A stretch of DNA of 64,000 nt from CAWGXG01 sp963826505 (GCA_963826505.1 CAWGXG010000008.1:992001-1056000), one strand, 5' to 3'. Shown: positions 9,121 through 18,442, counted from the stretch's first letter. Program-made: numbers and translations. The notes: a model not told the origin generated them from the sequence alone.

Positions 9121-11381
9121 ATTTCCTGTGGGGTGAAAGTAACTTGACCGCAAATGTCCTGTCGCTTCTCCTGAATGGGTTTACCCTTGCACTGGCGTTG
9201 GGGTTACTTACGCTGGCTTTATGGCAGAACTCGAAGAGTACGGAAAATCGCTATTTCTCATTGTTCTTGTTCATGGTTGTCCTGTGGACCTCTGGTGCGC
9301 TTCTGGGACGATCTACGGCGTATGTGGGCGGAGATGCGCATGTGGTGGGGTCTGGCCTGCGCCTATTGGAACTTGGGTTCACCGGGGCCAGTATCAGCAT
9401 ATATATCTATAGCGTTGTTATTACCGGTGTGCGCGGACGTTTCTTTCGCTGGTTTGCTTTGCTGGGACTTGGCATTGTCGTGGCTTATCAATTCCTTCTT
9501 ATGTTCATTATTGATGTACCGCCTGTGTTTGAAGTGACTGCTCAAGGTGAATTGATTTATCGGTTTGACACGGCGAGTACACTCCTGTATCTCACGTTTC
9601 AGATGGCCACCATAGCTCTTGTTTGGCGAAACCGCTTGAAGATGCGATCGCGATCGCTCATGGTTGGGATTCTCTTGTTTTCGGGTGGGCAGATTCTGGG
9701 TCTGATCGGTTCGCGTTTTCGCGAGATGGGGATCTCCGAAGATGTGAGCGCCGCAGCAACTCTGATCATTACCTATTCAGTCGTCCGCCAACAAATCATG
9801 ATTCCTTTGTTGGGGCGTGCCAAGCAGTTGGAAGGTGTGCGTGATGTTGGTCTGGCAATAACGAGTCGATTGCATCTGCAAGAAACGCTGTCAACCATTG
9901 CCGCGCAGGCTGCCGGGTTGTTGGGCGCTGATGGAGCTGCCATTTTCCTGAAGCGTGGTTCAGTCCTGGAACTGGCGGCCGTCTATAACATGCCCCACCA
10001 ATATGTTGGGCTGGAACTGGCGATGGGCGATGGAGTAGTTGGATCGGTCGCGGTCGAACGCAGAGGGCGGCGTATCGAGAATTATCATCGCGATTGGAAA
10101 GGAGGGTCCGATCTTCCCCTGGCGCACGAGGCATTTGGGGCCGTGGCCTGTGTTCCGCTGATGTTCGCCCTAGAAGTTGTGGGCGTGCTGTTAGTGATCC
10201 AGGGAAGACAGGGGCGTTTATTCGATTCGGATGATATGTATTTGCTGGAGCTTCTGGGGCCACAAGCCGCTGTTGCCATCACGAATAGCCGTTTGTTTGA
10301 GGCGGAGCGGCATCTGTCGAGTGACCTATCTGCTGCCAAGAACCAGCTTGAAGCAGTACTCACGGGTACGGAGAATCCGGTTCTTGCTGTGGATCGCAAA
10401 CTCCGTGTTATTTTTGCGAATCCTGCCGCCAAAGGATTGTTTGACGAAGAACCGGTTGGGCAATGCATTGCCGATCTAGCTGAGCGCTCTTTCTTGCCTG
10501 TGAGTATGCGACGTATGTTACGCGACCTGCGCGAGAGACACGTCCATGTCTATGAAGTTGTGACCAAAGGGCGTACTTATCTGGCCCATGTGGCTGAACT
10601 GGGGGAGGCACCTCATGAGGGGTGGGTGGCCGTATTGAATGATGTGACACAGCTGAAGGAACTCGATCGCCTCAAGAGTCAAATGATACAAATGGCCAGC
10701 CACGATCTCGAAAATCCGCTTCAGGCAGCAATGAGTTATCTTGAGTTGCTTACTGAAGATACAGAAGAAATATTTGATAAAGAATTACAGGAATATGTCA
10801 AGATTATTGAGAATCAATTGGAAAGAATGTATAGGATTATTAATGGAATACTTGATATTGAACGTGTTCAGTCTGGCCAGGGCCTGTTGGAAGAATGCAG
10901 TGTGGAAGATATGTTGGGTCGCGTGTTGGTAGATAGTGCTGGGCAGGCCAGAGAAAAGAAGATTGCATTGGAGTTGAAGATTGAGGACCGATTGCCCTTG
11001 ATCTCTGGCAATTTTCAGCAGCTTTCGCATGCTTTTGCTAATCTAGTGGATAACGCCATTAAATTCACTCCGATCGCTGGGAGAGTTGAGGTGAGCGCGC
11101 ACGTCTTCAAGCGGCATGTGGAAATTGAGGTGAAGGACACTGGAATAGGCATCCCACGTGAAGAACATCAGCGCATATTCGACCGTTTCTACCGTGGAAG
11201 ACATCGTGGAACGGATGGGGTGGAGGGATCGGGTCTGGGGCTGGCTCTTGTCAAATCAGTCATAGAGGGCCACCAGGGCACTATTGACGTTGAGAGCGAA
11301 TTGGAAGCGGGCACTATCATGCGTGTTCGGTTGCCTATTATGGAACCAGCATTAGTGCATAATGAGCGGAGATTGGAATGA
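9117..11381 (+). CDS. Membrane sensor histidine kinase (7TM-GAF-PAS-HisKA-HATPase)
   Basis: 754 aa with GTG start at 9117, overlapping the response-regulator stop. About seven hydrophobic segments in residues 10-235 match the histidine-kinase N-terminal 7TM sensor type. They are followed by a GAF domain (about 245-395), a PAS-like domain (about 410-510), the dimerisation/phosphoacceptor helix with His529 (MASHDLENPLQAAM), and the ATPase domain with N-box NLVDNAIKFTP, G1 DTGIGIP and G2 GSGLGLALVK. The H-box has HDLENP instead of the usual HELRTP, a tolerated but less common form. It autophosphorylates and passes phosphate to the coupled regulator; the ligand is unknown. It overlaps the downstream adenosyltransferase gene by 4 bp. 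Confidence 0.93.
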   Translation: MNFLWGESNLTANVLSLLLNGFTLALALGLLTLALWQNSKSTENRYFSLFLFMVVLWTSGALLGRSTAYVGGDAHVVGSGLRLLELGFTGASISIYIYSVVITGVRGRFFRWFALLGLGIVVAYQFLLMFIIDVPPVFEVTAQGELIYRFDTASTLLYLTFQMATIALVWRNRLKMRSRSLMVGILLFSGGQILGLIGSRFREMGISEDVSAAATLIITYSVVRQQIMIPLLGRAKQLEGVRDVGLAITSRLHLQETLSTIAAQAAGLLGADGAAIFLKRGSVLELAAVYNMPHQYVGLELAMGDGVVGSVAVERRGRRIENYHRDWKGGSDLPLAHEAFGAVACVPLMFALEVVGVLLVIQGRQGRLFDSDDMYLLELLGPQAAVAITNSRLFEAERHLSSDLSAAKNQLEAVLTGTENPVLAVDRKLRVIFANPAAKGLFDEEPVGQCIADLAERSFLPVSMRRMLRDLRERHVHVYEVVTKGRTYLAHVAELGEAPHEGWVAVLNDVTQLKELDRLKSQMIQMASHDLENPLQAAMSYLELLTEDTEEIFDKELQEYVKIIENQLERMYRIINGILDIERVQSGQGLLEECSVEDMLGRVLVDSAGQAREKKIALELKIEDRLPLISGNFQQLSHAFANLVDNAIKFTPIAGRVEVSAHVFKRHVEIEVKDTGIGIPREEHQRIFDRFYRGRHRGTDGVEGSGLGLALVKSVIEGHQGTIDVESELEAGTIMRVRLPIMEPALVHNERRLE

Positions 11382-11935
11382 AAATCTATACCCGGACCGG
11401 AGACAAAGGCCAGACAGGGTTGTTTGGTGGGGGACGGATAAGCAAAGGGCATATGCGTTTGCATGCGTATGGCACAGTTGACGAGCTGAATTCGATATTA
11501 GGATTGGCACTGACTTTTGGTCTACCCGAGGATGTTCGAGAGGGTGTTGTGCGCGTCCAGAATGATTTATTTGTGGTCGGCGCTGATTTAGCTACACCGC
11601 TGGACGCTGTATCTCAATCGATCATACGCATTGGTTCAGAATATACTACTCGACTTGAGGCTGAGATTGATAATTGGGAATCGATTCTCCCCACTCTGAA
11701 GAATTTTATCTTACCTGGCGGATGTGTGGGGGGGGCTTTGTTGCACCAGGCGCGTACGGTATGCCGCAGGGCTGAGCGGTGGCTGGTGTTGCTGAGTGAG
11801 TCGGAGAGGATCAATGAAGAGAATTTGCAATATGTGAATAGGCTGTCGGACTGGTTGTTTGTCGGCGCCCGCATAGTCAATTGGCACGCACGAGAACCCG
11901 AAGCCATTTGGCAGCCGCGTCATGTCGAGAAGTAG
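11378..11935 (+). CDS. Cob(I)alamin adenosyltransferase, PduO type
   Basis: 185 aa; its ATG overlaps the kinase TGA (ATGA). It transfers the adenosyl group from ATP to cob(I)alamin, forming adenosylcobalamin. The N-terminal KIYTRTGDKGQTGLFGG ATP-binding motif and the C-terminal RRAERW...NRLSDWLFVGAR motif define the trimeric PduO/MMAB family. The length is normal. Co-translation with a two-component system is unusual for this enzyme; whether the system senses cobalamin-related signals is speculation. No B12-dependent enzyme is in the window. Confidence 0.93.
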   Translation: MKIYTRTGDKGQTGLFGGGRISKGHMRLHAYGTVDELNSILGLALTFGLPEDVREGVVRVQNDLFVVGADLATPLDAVSQSIIRIGSEYTTRLEAEIDNWESILPTLKNFILPGGCVGGALLHQARTVCRRAERWLVLLSESERINEENLQYVNRLSDWLFVGARIVNWHAREPEAIWQPRHVEK

Positions 11936-11954
11936 ATGTGTTGGATTGTTGTAT

Positions 11955-12037
11955 TTCGTGTAGTCATTCAAAGGAAACGAATATAGAATGATAGATTTGA
12001 CGGGAATGAGCTTCGTATAGTCATGCGAAGGAGAAAC
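11955..12037. repeat. Imperfect direct repeat
   Basis: TTCGTGTAGTCATTCAAAGG (from 11955) recurs as TTCGTATAGTCATGCGAAGG (from 12012), each followed by a similar GAAAC-containing tail. The second copy leads straight into the 18-bp inverted repeat. Confidence 0.5.
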
Positions 12038-12115
12038 TGATTTTAGCCCCTCTCACTATAGCAATGCACTCACTGCTTGGTAGAAATGTGAAAGCGCCTA
12101 AAATCAGTTTCTCCT
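12029..12115. repeat. 18-bp perfect inverted repeat, 87-bp element
   Basis: AGGAGAAACTGATTTTAG (12029-12046) is exactly repeated in inverse at 12098-12115, enclosing 51 bp. No gene lies inside, and no target-site duplication is seen at the ends (GCGA versus AATA). It could fold into a long stem-loop in RNA, or be a small miniature-element remnant. Confidence 0.75.
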
Positions 12116-12733
12116 AATATCTCTCTTCTTCGTAAGATACGATGGCGTATTCAAGATGAGCAGGGGAGGGGAACGTACGCTGCCGCAGAGTGGTAAGTCG
12201 TCAGAGGATCGGAACCCGCAGTGTGAGGCTGCTTTTATGACGGCATATCGCTCATGTGCAAACGGTTTGCTTTCGAACGAAGTATGGTGGTGTTTTTTGG
12301 CGAGCAACCTTTGCGCCTGTCTTCAATCGCCGCGCTTTCATAAAACGCCGGGCGGGATTGCTTATGCCAGTCTTACCATCTTTCGGCCGGTTGCCAGATG
12401 GGACAGGCATGTGTGCAGTCGATCAGTCCTGAGAACTGCGATTGCGGGCAAGCTTCGATTGGAACTGACATGGCTCAGCCCCTGCGACCATGACGGTTCG
12501 GTTGCGCGCTCAGTGAAGGCTAATAATACAGCGAGCCGCGGTGTCAAATGGGGAAAATAGATCCTCAACACCACACGAATGCTGCGGAGCAGAGCACGAT
12601 CGCGTCAATGTGGAAAGCGGTTATGTCTCTACCGCCGATCATACCATTCACTGACGGGCAGACGTTAAGCAAGAGTACCCACATCACATGCTTTGTATGA
12701 ATTGTATTGCTCGGACGGCAGTACTTTACGGAA
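12116..12733. other. Gene-free stretch
   Basis: About 620 bp between the inverted repeat and the transglycosylase stop. A 134-codon plus-strand frame (12156-12560) exists, but it has no ribosome-binding site and is Cys/Arg/Ser-rich without any recognisable motif. I see no supported gene, tRNA or terminator. Confidence 0.5.
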
Positions 12734-13528
12734 TCATTGTTTCGTGGCGGCGCTGGCTAGTTCTTTTTGTTGAAGCTCAGCCTGGTGCTGGCTGGCGAGA
12801 GTACACAGGTTGGCTCCACCACTGTTTAGCCATTCTTGAAGCGTGGGACTGACACCCATGCCAGAGACGGCCTCGGCATAAATACGTGCCCCCCAATAGT
12901 AATATCGTCGCGTTTCCTGCGTCCAGCCAGCCCACCCGCGATCGATGATACCGTGTCCACCGTTGTAGCCGGCTAGGGCAAGACCAGCGTGTCCATCAGA
13001 AAGCTCAAGGCCGCCGAGCAAGTAGTCCATGCCGCGACGTGCATTCGTCTGAACATCGAGCATGTCTTCACCATCCGCAAAATGGAACGGCATCACTTGG
13101 AACAACCCCTGTGCGCCAGCCGGTGAGGACACCAAAGAGTCGCCACAGCTTTCAATCTGGATAAGCGTGGCGATAAGATTAGGATCCACCTGGTAGAGTA
13201 CGGCCCACGCCCTGATCAGCGTTGCCCAGTATTGCACTTCGGGCGTGAACACATTGGAAAGCGGTAATTCTGATGCATTATCACCAATGGGGCTGCCTGC
13301 ATAAAGAGGGTGATTGGTATCGACTATTTTATAGACGGACCGGGTTTGGGGACGGAGCAAGAATGCTATTCCCAGGGTGGTGACAAATCCGATTGTGCCA
13401 CAAAGGATTAGTGTTAACGCGGTGATGGCAAGCCAGAACTTACGAACGCGTACGTGACTTCTCTCCGCAGATTCGGGTTGACTAGAAGCTCGGGATCGGG
13501 AAACATTGGGGTGATTGCGACTAGACAT
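12734..13528 (-). CDS. Membrane-anchored lytic transglycosylase (SLT domain)
   Basis: 264 aa. A basic cytoplasmic head (1-30) is followed by a single transmembrane segment (about 31-56), then an extracytoplasmic Slt domain (about 95-235). The catalytic glutamate is Glu126 in LIQIESCGDS, followed by the diagnostic GAQGLFQVMP motif and AGYNGG. It cleaves peptidoglycan glycan strands with formation of 1,6-anhydro ends. The C-terminal about 25 residues are Gln/Ala-rich and featureless. It stands alone; the neighbouring trmFO is divergent. The class is confident; the cellular role (remodelling or division) is unknown. Confidence 0.9.
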   Translation of the reverse strand: MSSRNHPNVSRSRASSQPESAERSHVRVRKFWLAITALTLILCGTIGFVTTLGIAFLLRPQTRSVYKIVDTNHPLYAGSPIGDNASELPLSNVFTPEVQYWATLIRAWAVLYQVDPNLIATLIQIESCGDSLVSSPAGAQGLFQVMPFHFADGEDMLDVQTNARRGMDYLLGGLELSDGHAGLALAGYNGGHGIIDRGWAGWTQETRRYYYWGARIYAEAVSGMGVSPTLQEWLNSGGANLCTLASQHQAELQQKELASAATKQ

Positions 13529-13732
13529 GGCGTTCGCGGATATTAGAACTAATGTTCGATCTTCGATATGTCTAGCATACCAATTACGACTGCAAGCGTC
13601 AAGAGGACAACCGTCACTTCTTATGTTGCAGAAATGGATCTAGCCTCGAACGGGGTGGACAGGCGGTCGGCACGTTATTACAATGTGATCATCGATCTGG
13701 CTCTGGAGTGATGAGATAAAATTGCGAGGAAC

Positions 13733-15085
13733 ATGGCGCCACATATAGTTGCTGAACACGTCAAGGTGATCGGGGGAGGGCTGGCAGGGAGTGAGGCCGC
13801 CTGGCAGATCGCTCAGCGGAATATCCCTGTTGAATTGTATGAGATGCGCCCTCACCATATGACTCCGGCCCATCAAACTGATCAATTGGCTGAGCTTGTG
13901 TGCAGTAACTCGCTGGGATCCGATTTGCCTGATCGCGCGCCGGGAGTTCTGAAAGCGGAGTTAAGGATGCTTGGCTCGTTGCTTATGACATGCGCTGATC
14001 GGTCCGTCGTGCCGGCGGGTGGAGCACTTGCCGTCGATCGAGAGTTGTTTGCATCGAAGGTCACGGCGTCGATTGAACAGCATCCTTTGATTACCTTAAT
14101 ACGTGAGGAAGTGTCTCAAATCCCGGACGGGCCGTGTGTAATTGCCACGGGACCACTTACTTCCAGGAATCTCGCCGAAGATATACGTTTGTTAATTGGA
14201 GAACAATATCTTTATTTTTATGACGCAATCGCGCCGACCGTGAATGCAGAAACGATTGACATGGGAGTCGCCTTCCGGGCCAGCCGCTATGATTTTGAAG
14301 GACACGAAGGTGGAGATTACATTAATTGTCCGCTGACACGAGAAGAATATGAGCGCTTTATCGATGCGATTTTGACGGCTGAGGTAATTGAGCTGCGTGA
14401 ATTCGAACGCGAAGACCCTCATTTCTTCGAAGGCTGTTTGCCGATTGAGCACATGGCCGAGCGAGGGCGAGACTCACTCGCCTTTGGTCCCATGCGGCCG
14501 GTAGGTCTCCGAGATCCGCGCACGGGACAGCGCCCATATGCAGTTGTACAACTTCGCCAGGACAATTTGGCCGGCACGCTATACAGTATGGTTGGGTTCC
14601 AGACGAATTTGCGGTGGGGTGAACAGCGGCGTGTCCTCCAAATGATTCCCGGATTGGAAAATGCAGAATTTGAGCGTTATGGTATGATGCATCGCAACAC
14701 ATTTCTCAATTCGCCTATGCATTTGCGCGTCACGCTGCAATCGCGTCACCGTCACGACCTGTATTTTGCGGGACAAATCACGGGAGTGGAAGGCTACGTC
14801 GGCAATATCGGAACGGGCCTCCTTGCGGGGATCAATATTGCACAGACTGTGGAGGGTCGTCCACCCTGGAAGATTCCATCTACAACCATGCTTGGAGCAT
14901 TGTGCACTTATATAAGCGAGGCCGATCCGTCGAGTTTCCAACCTATGAAAGCCAACTTTGGCATTTTGCCCAACCTAGAGAAGTCACCGCGCCACAAACG
15001 AGAACGCCATCGTGCTTACGCACAACGGGCGAACGATGACCTGCGGCAGTTTCTTATCTCTCACACGCCACTCGGACTAGAGTAA
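13733..15085 (+). CDS. trmFO: Folate-dependent tRNA (uracil-54-C5)-methyltransferase TrmFO
   Basis: 450 aa with GAGGA just upstream. It uses methylenetetrahydrofolate and FADH2 to make ribothymidine at position 54 of the tRNA T-loop. It has an N-terminal FAD-binding GGGLAGSEAA (14-23), the family motif VELYEMRP, Cys57 in ELVCSNSLGSD and Cys199 in INCPLTREEY (the two functional cysteines), and the C-terminal QITGVEGYVGNIGTGLLAG. It is probably co-transcribed with hflX and the small membrane protein downstream. Confidence 0.96.
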   Translation: MAPHIVAEHVKVIGGGLAGSEAAWQIAQRNIPVELYEMRPHHMTPAHQTDQLAELVCSNSLGSDLPDRAPGVLKAELRMLGSLLMTCADRSVVPAGGALAVDRELFASKVTASIEQHPLITLIREEVSQIPDGPCVIATGPLTSRNLAEDIRLLIGEQYLYFYDAIAPTVNAETIDMGVAFRASRYDFEGHEGGDYINCPLTREEYERFIDAILTAEVIELREFEREDPHFFEGCLPIEHMAERGRDSLAFGPMRPVGLRDPRTGQRPYAVVQLRQDNLAGTLYSMVGFQTNLRWGEQRRVLQMIPGLENAEFERYGMMHRNTFLNSPMHLRVTLQSRHRHDLYFAGQITGVEGYVGNIGTGLLAGINIAQTVEGRPPWKIPSTTMLGALCTYISEADPSSFQPMKANFGILPNLEKSPRHKRERHRAYAQRANDDLRQFLISHTPLGLE

Positions 15086-15152
15086 CTACCGGGAGTTAAC
15101 TGCAATCAACGACTACACAAGTCTTACTTCGAACAAAGCTGTACTTGTTGGG

Positions 15153-16448
15153 GTGGAGGTGCGCGGCAGCCGTCCACTGTTCAATGTGGACGATTCGCTG
15201 GATGAACTGGCGCTTTTGGCTCAGACGGCCGGCGTTGATGTATGCGCACGAGTCCAACAACGCGTTTCACATATCGATCCCGCCACATTTATGGGACCTG
15301 GCAAGCTGGAAGAGCTATCTGAGATTATAAAGACACAAGAGGCTAACACAGTTATCTTTGATGATGAACTGTCGCCGCGCCACCAGCGCGAAATCGAAAA
15401 GGCGTTGGGCGAAGGAGTGCAGGTTCTCGATCGTTCGGCGCTCATCCTCGACATTTTCGCCATGCACGCCAGCACGCGCGAAGGATCGCTCCAGGTAGAG
15501 CTTGCACAATATGAATACCGGTTGCCTCGTCTGACACGTCAATGGACTCATTTGGCGCGTCAGGCAGGCGGCGGGACGGCGCGCGGCGGTTCGGGAGGAG
15601 TGGGGTTACGCGGTCCCGGCGAAACGCAGCTAGAAGTCGATCGGCGTGAAATCGGCCGGAAAATCTCCAGGCTGCAAAAGGAGATAGAGATGGTTCGTGC
15701 ACATCGTGAACGGCACAGGTTGCAGCGTATGCGGGCGGGAATTCCAACAGTCGCCATGGTTGGCTATACTAACGCAGGCAAATCAACGTTACTCAACGCT
15801 TTGTCCGGGTCCGATGTGTATGTCGCCGATCAGCTGTTTGCCACGCTCGATCCTACAACGCGACGTGTGAGTCTACCCAGCGGGCGATTGGCGTTATTTT
15901 CCGACACAGTGGGCTTTATCCAGAAACTCCCAGTGACGTTGATTGCGGCTTTTCGGGCGACTTTGGAGGAGATAAGCGAGGCCGACCTGATACTACATGT
16001 GGTTGACGCAAGTCATCCGCGCGCATGGGATCAGATCGATGTGGTTGAGGATACGATTGCCGAGCTTGATGCATCGCGAATTCCTAAGTTGTTGATTCTC
16101 AACAAAACCGATCTGGGTGAGACTCTGCCTCCGCCAGGGATTGATATGGCCGAACTGGGCTATCGAGAGATTATCAGAACATCAGGGACCTATGAAACTG
16201 GTCTCGAAGAATTGTTGGTTAACGTAGAGCGTGCCCTTGCCGCCGATTTAGTGCGAATTTCAATCGTATTACCTTACACCCACGGAGAATGGCTGGCCGC
16301 CATATACCAGCAAGGAATTGTTGTCGAGGAGGAGCACACGGAGGCGGGCGTCCGAATAACAGCGGAAGTCTCCGAGCGCTTGGCGGGGCAATTGAGCCAT
16401 GTTGTGTCCGACGGCAATGAAGACAGAAACGGAGCGATCAATCAATGA
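15153..16448 (+). CDS. hflX: GTPase HflX (start uncertain; conserved frame reaches 15105)
   Basis: 431 aa from GTG 15153, the first canonical start. It is a ribosome-associated GTPase that splits or rescues stalled 70S ribosomes. It has the HflX N-terminal domain, the linker GGVGLRGPGETQLEVDRR, then the G domain with P-loop GYTNAGKS (204-211), DTVGF (G3) and NKTD (G4). The in-frame residues upstream of GTG read NDYTSLTSNKAVLVG and match the first strand of other HflX proteins (compare 'YDAGEQAVLVH' in E. coli), so translation probably starts near 15105, where only ATC is available, 9 nt after GGGAG (15091-15095). It overlaps the next gene by 4 bp. Confidence 0.93.
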   Translation: MEVRGSRPLFNVDDSLDELALLAQTAGVDVCARVQQRVSHIDPATFMGPGKLEELSEIIKTQEANTVIFDDELSPRHQREIEKALGEGVQVLDRSALILDIFAMHASTREGSLQVELAQYEYRLPRLTRQWTHLARQAGGGTARGGSGGVGLRGPGETQLEVDRREIGRKISRLQKEIEMVRAHRERHRLQRMRAGIPTVAMVGYTNAGKSTLLNALSGSDVYVADQLFATLDPTTRRVSLPSGRLALFSDTVGFIQKLPVTLIAAFRATLEEISEADLILHVVDASHPRAWDQIDVVEDTIAELDASRIPKLLILNKTDLGETLPPPGIDMAELGYREIIRTSGTYETGLEELLVNVERALAADLVRISIVLPYTHGEWLAAIYQQGIVVEEEHTEAGVRITAEVSERLAGQLSHVVSDGNEDRNGAINQ

Positions 16449-16837
16449 GGGCATTTGAAACAGTTGGCCGCTTCCTGTTGCTGCCTTTGCGATTCGTGTG
16501 GTGGTTCATCACGCGTCTTGGCTCTCTGATTGGGTTTATCGCACGGCCGTTTATGGTTAGGTTTGACGCGTCTCCTCGGTTCAGTGCGATAATTAACTCA
16601 CTGTCGTCGGCTATGGCCACACAGAGAGGGTTTCCACTCTTGGCCGGGACCGTGCTGGTATTCATAAGCTGGATCATACATGCTGTCGTCCTTATCGTCC
16701 TGGTTTCGACCCGTGCATTCGATCAGCAGCTCTACCTTCTTTGCATTCCGTTTTCAGTGTTGCACGTGGGTGTTTTGGCAGGGTTTTTTGGGGCGATGCT
16801 CGCGATTCCGTTGGGGCAAGGTTACAAAGACAAGTGA
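16445..16837 (+). CDS. Small integral membrane protein of unknown function
   Basis: 130 aa, ATG overlapping the hflX stop (ATGA), so translationally coupled. An amphipathic Arg/Trp-rich N-terminus (RFLLLPLRFVWWFITRL) is followed by two clear transmembrane segments (about 65-85 and 93-120) and a short basic tail. No family recognised. The coupling suggests co-expression with hflX only. Confidence 0.75.
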   Translation: MRAFETVGRFLLLPLRFVWWFITRLGSLIGFIARPFMVRFDASPRFSAIINSLSSAMATQRGFPLLAGTVLVFISWIIHAVVLIVLVSTRAFDQQLYLLCIPFSVLHVGVLAGFFGAMLAIPLGQGYKDK

Positions 16838-16908
16838 TCTGAGATATGCACTGAAATTTCGTAGCAAGATCTCAGCGAAAGCTATTCTTCAAAAAACACT
16901 TGCAGAAT

Positions 16909-18405
16909 TCAGGGATTTGGGCTATCCCGATCGTCAAGGGATGGAAGTCGCGTATTACGTGCCGCATCATCCACGCGCAGCGGATCGGTGTGGGCGTAAT
17001 ATGCGCGTGTGGTCTCCACGGAGCGATGACCCAGGTAGTCCTGCACAACATCAATGGAATGCCCAGCGTTGATAAGCTGCGTTGCACGCCAGTGCCGGAA
17101 ATCATGGGGCGTGATATCTCTTAGGCCAAGGGCGCGCGCTGCGCGTTGCACAACTCGCCATGCTATCACGCGGCTCATTCGTTGGCCGTCAAAACGTTGA
17201 TCGTGGCTGACAAATAGCGGTACATCGCCTTTTGACGAAGCACGCAATCGGGCCCCGCGAGCTTCAAGGTAAGCATGAATCGCAGCCAGAGAGTCATAAA
17301 AACGTAGTGAATACGAATGACCGCCTTTGCCGCGGACTTCGACACGCATTACCTCCTTTTTGGTCAGATTGCGAATAGGAAAGTCTCCCACGTTAAGACT
17401 CAAGACCTCACTGATCCGACCTCCCGTTTCGGCCAGTGCATGTAGTAACGCGCGGTTGCGCAGGCGGGTGAGGTCCCAACGGTAAATTTGGTCTACATCG
17501 GCGTCAGGTTTTCGTAGTCTCGGCGGATACTCCTGTTGGTCATAGTAATAAATAACCTCTTCGATGAAGTCCGGGGGCTGTGGAGGCCCACTGCGAGTCG
17601 GACGTCCTTTGAGCTCATCACGAATTATGCGCCTGGCTTTAGCCAGTTGAAAAGTGGCTGGCAACCAGCCGTGGTCATCCATGAATTGAAACCAGTTAAC
17701 CACGCCGGCGATGCGTAATTCAACTGTGGATGGTTTGTAAGGACGTTTGTCCGACCTTTGTCCAGAAGTTGGCGACAACAGCCACTGGGCGAAATGCAGG
17801 AAAATCGGAGCATCGTTTTGTTCGAGCTCTCGCAGCGCAATATCCGCAGCAGTGACAAAAGATTTCGCTTGAATGGGTACGAAGCCATTTGTGGAGTCAT
17901 TGTAGCGATTGGAAAGGAATGCAAAGAATAAATCGATCGCGCGCTCATAGGCAGACAGAGTGTGGGTTGATTTCAGAGTTGCACGATTTAGGTAGGCATC
18001 GCGGGCTTTCCCAAATGTTATTGCAGGCGCTGGCGGCGGGAGTTGACGCAGTAGGGCCGCCAGTGGTTTGGCAGTGTCGTTGCTGAAGTCGTGAAGAGTA
18101 GCTTGATCAATATACCAGGGAAGAGTCTCGACGTATTGTACCAGCAATGGGATGACCACAGAGTTTTGCTGTCTGGCTAATGTTATCAAGATGGCAATGT
18201 CATCGGAGGCCGCGATGTCTGGGCTGACGATTAATAACACCACTTTGCTGGTTGTGAGTGGGTTGTTGCGGCGGTCATCTGTGTGCGATGAGAGTGATAC
18301 AGTAGAGACGGTTGCATCGTAACCGTTGTGGCGCAGTTGAAGGGATAACCATTGAGCAAAATGAGCGTCTGAAGGCACAGATACGATCGAAATGGAGTGA
18401 GTCAT
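16909..18405 (-). CDS. TIR-like domain fused to tyrosine recombinase (integrase)
   Basis: 498 aa. Residues about 3-112 match the TIR fold pattern: a first strand and helix ISIVSVPSDAHFAQWLSLQL, the VVLLIVSPDIAAS strand-loop, VVIPLLV, and a closing LPWYIDQATLHDF. In the usual TIR loop SxxxxSxWxxxE, the Trp and catalytic Glu are absent (SPDIAASDDIAIL), so NAD hydrolysis is unlikely. Residues 128-275 form the SAM-like core-binding domain and 290-480 the catalytic domain, with all active-site residues visible: Arg330 (TGGRISEV), Lys360, His434/Arg437 (HDFRH), His460 (LGHRS) and Tyr469. It should be an active DNA-strand transferase, with the TIR-like part perhaps for partner recruitment. It is an orphan gene next to a gene-poor stretch. 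Confidence 0.85.
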   Translation of the reverse strand: MTHSISIVSVPSDAHFAQWLSLQLRHNGYDATVSTVSLSSHTDDRRNNPLTTSKVVLLIVSPDIAASDDIAILITLARQQNSVVIPLLVQYVETLPWYIDQATLHDFSNDTAKPLAALLRQLPPPAPAITFGKARDAYLNRATLKSTHTLSAYERAIDLFFAFLSNRYNDSTNGFVPIQAKSFVTAADIALRELEQNDAPIFLHFAQWLLSPTSGQRSDKRPYKPSTVELRIAGVVNWFQFMDDHGWLPATFQLAKARRIIRDELKGRPTRSGPPQPPDFIEEVIYYYDQQEYPPRLRKPDADVDQIYRWDLTRLRNRALLHALAETGGRISEVLSLNVGDFPIRNLTKKEVMRVEVRGKGGHSYSLRFYDSLAAIHAYLEARGARLRASSKGDVPLFVSHDQRFDGQRMSRVIAWRVVQRAARALGLRDITPHDFRHWRATQLINAGHSIDVVQDYLGHRSVETTRAYYAHTDPLRVDDAARNTRLPSLDDRDSPNP

Positions 18406-18442
18406 AGCCGTTTTCCATCACAGGTGCAACATAAGAATGTAA

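Noticed and set aside
12156..12560. 134-codon plus-strand frame in the gene-free stretch
   Set aside because: No ribosome-binding site, no recognisable motif and odd Cys/Arg/Ser-rich composition; length possible by chance.
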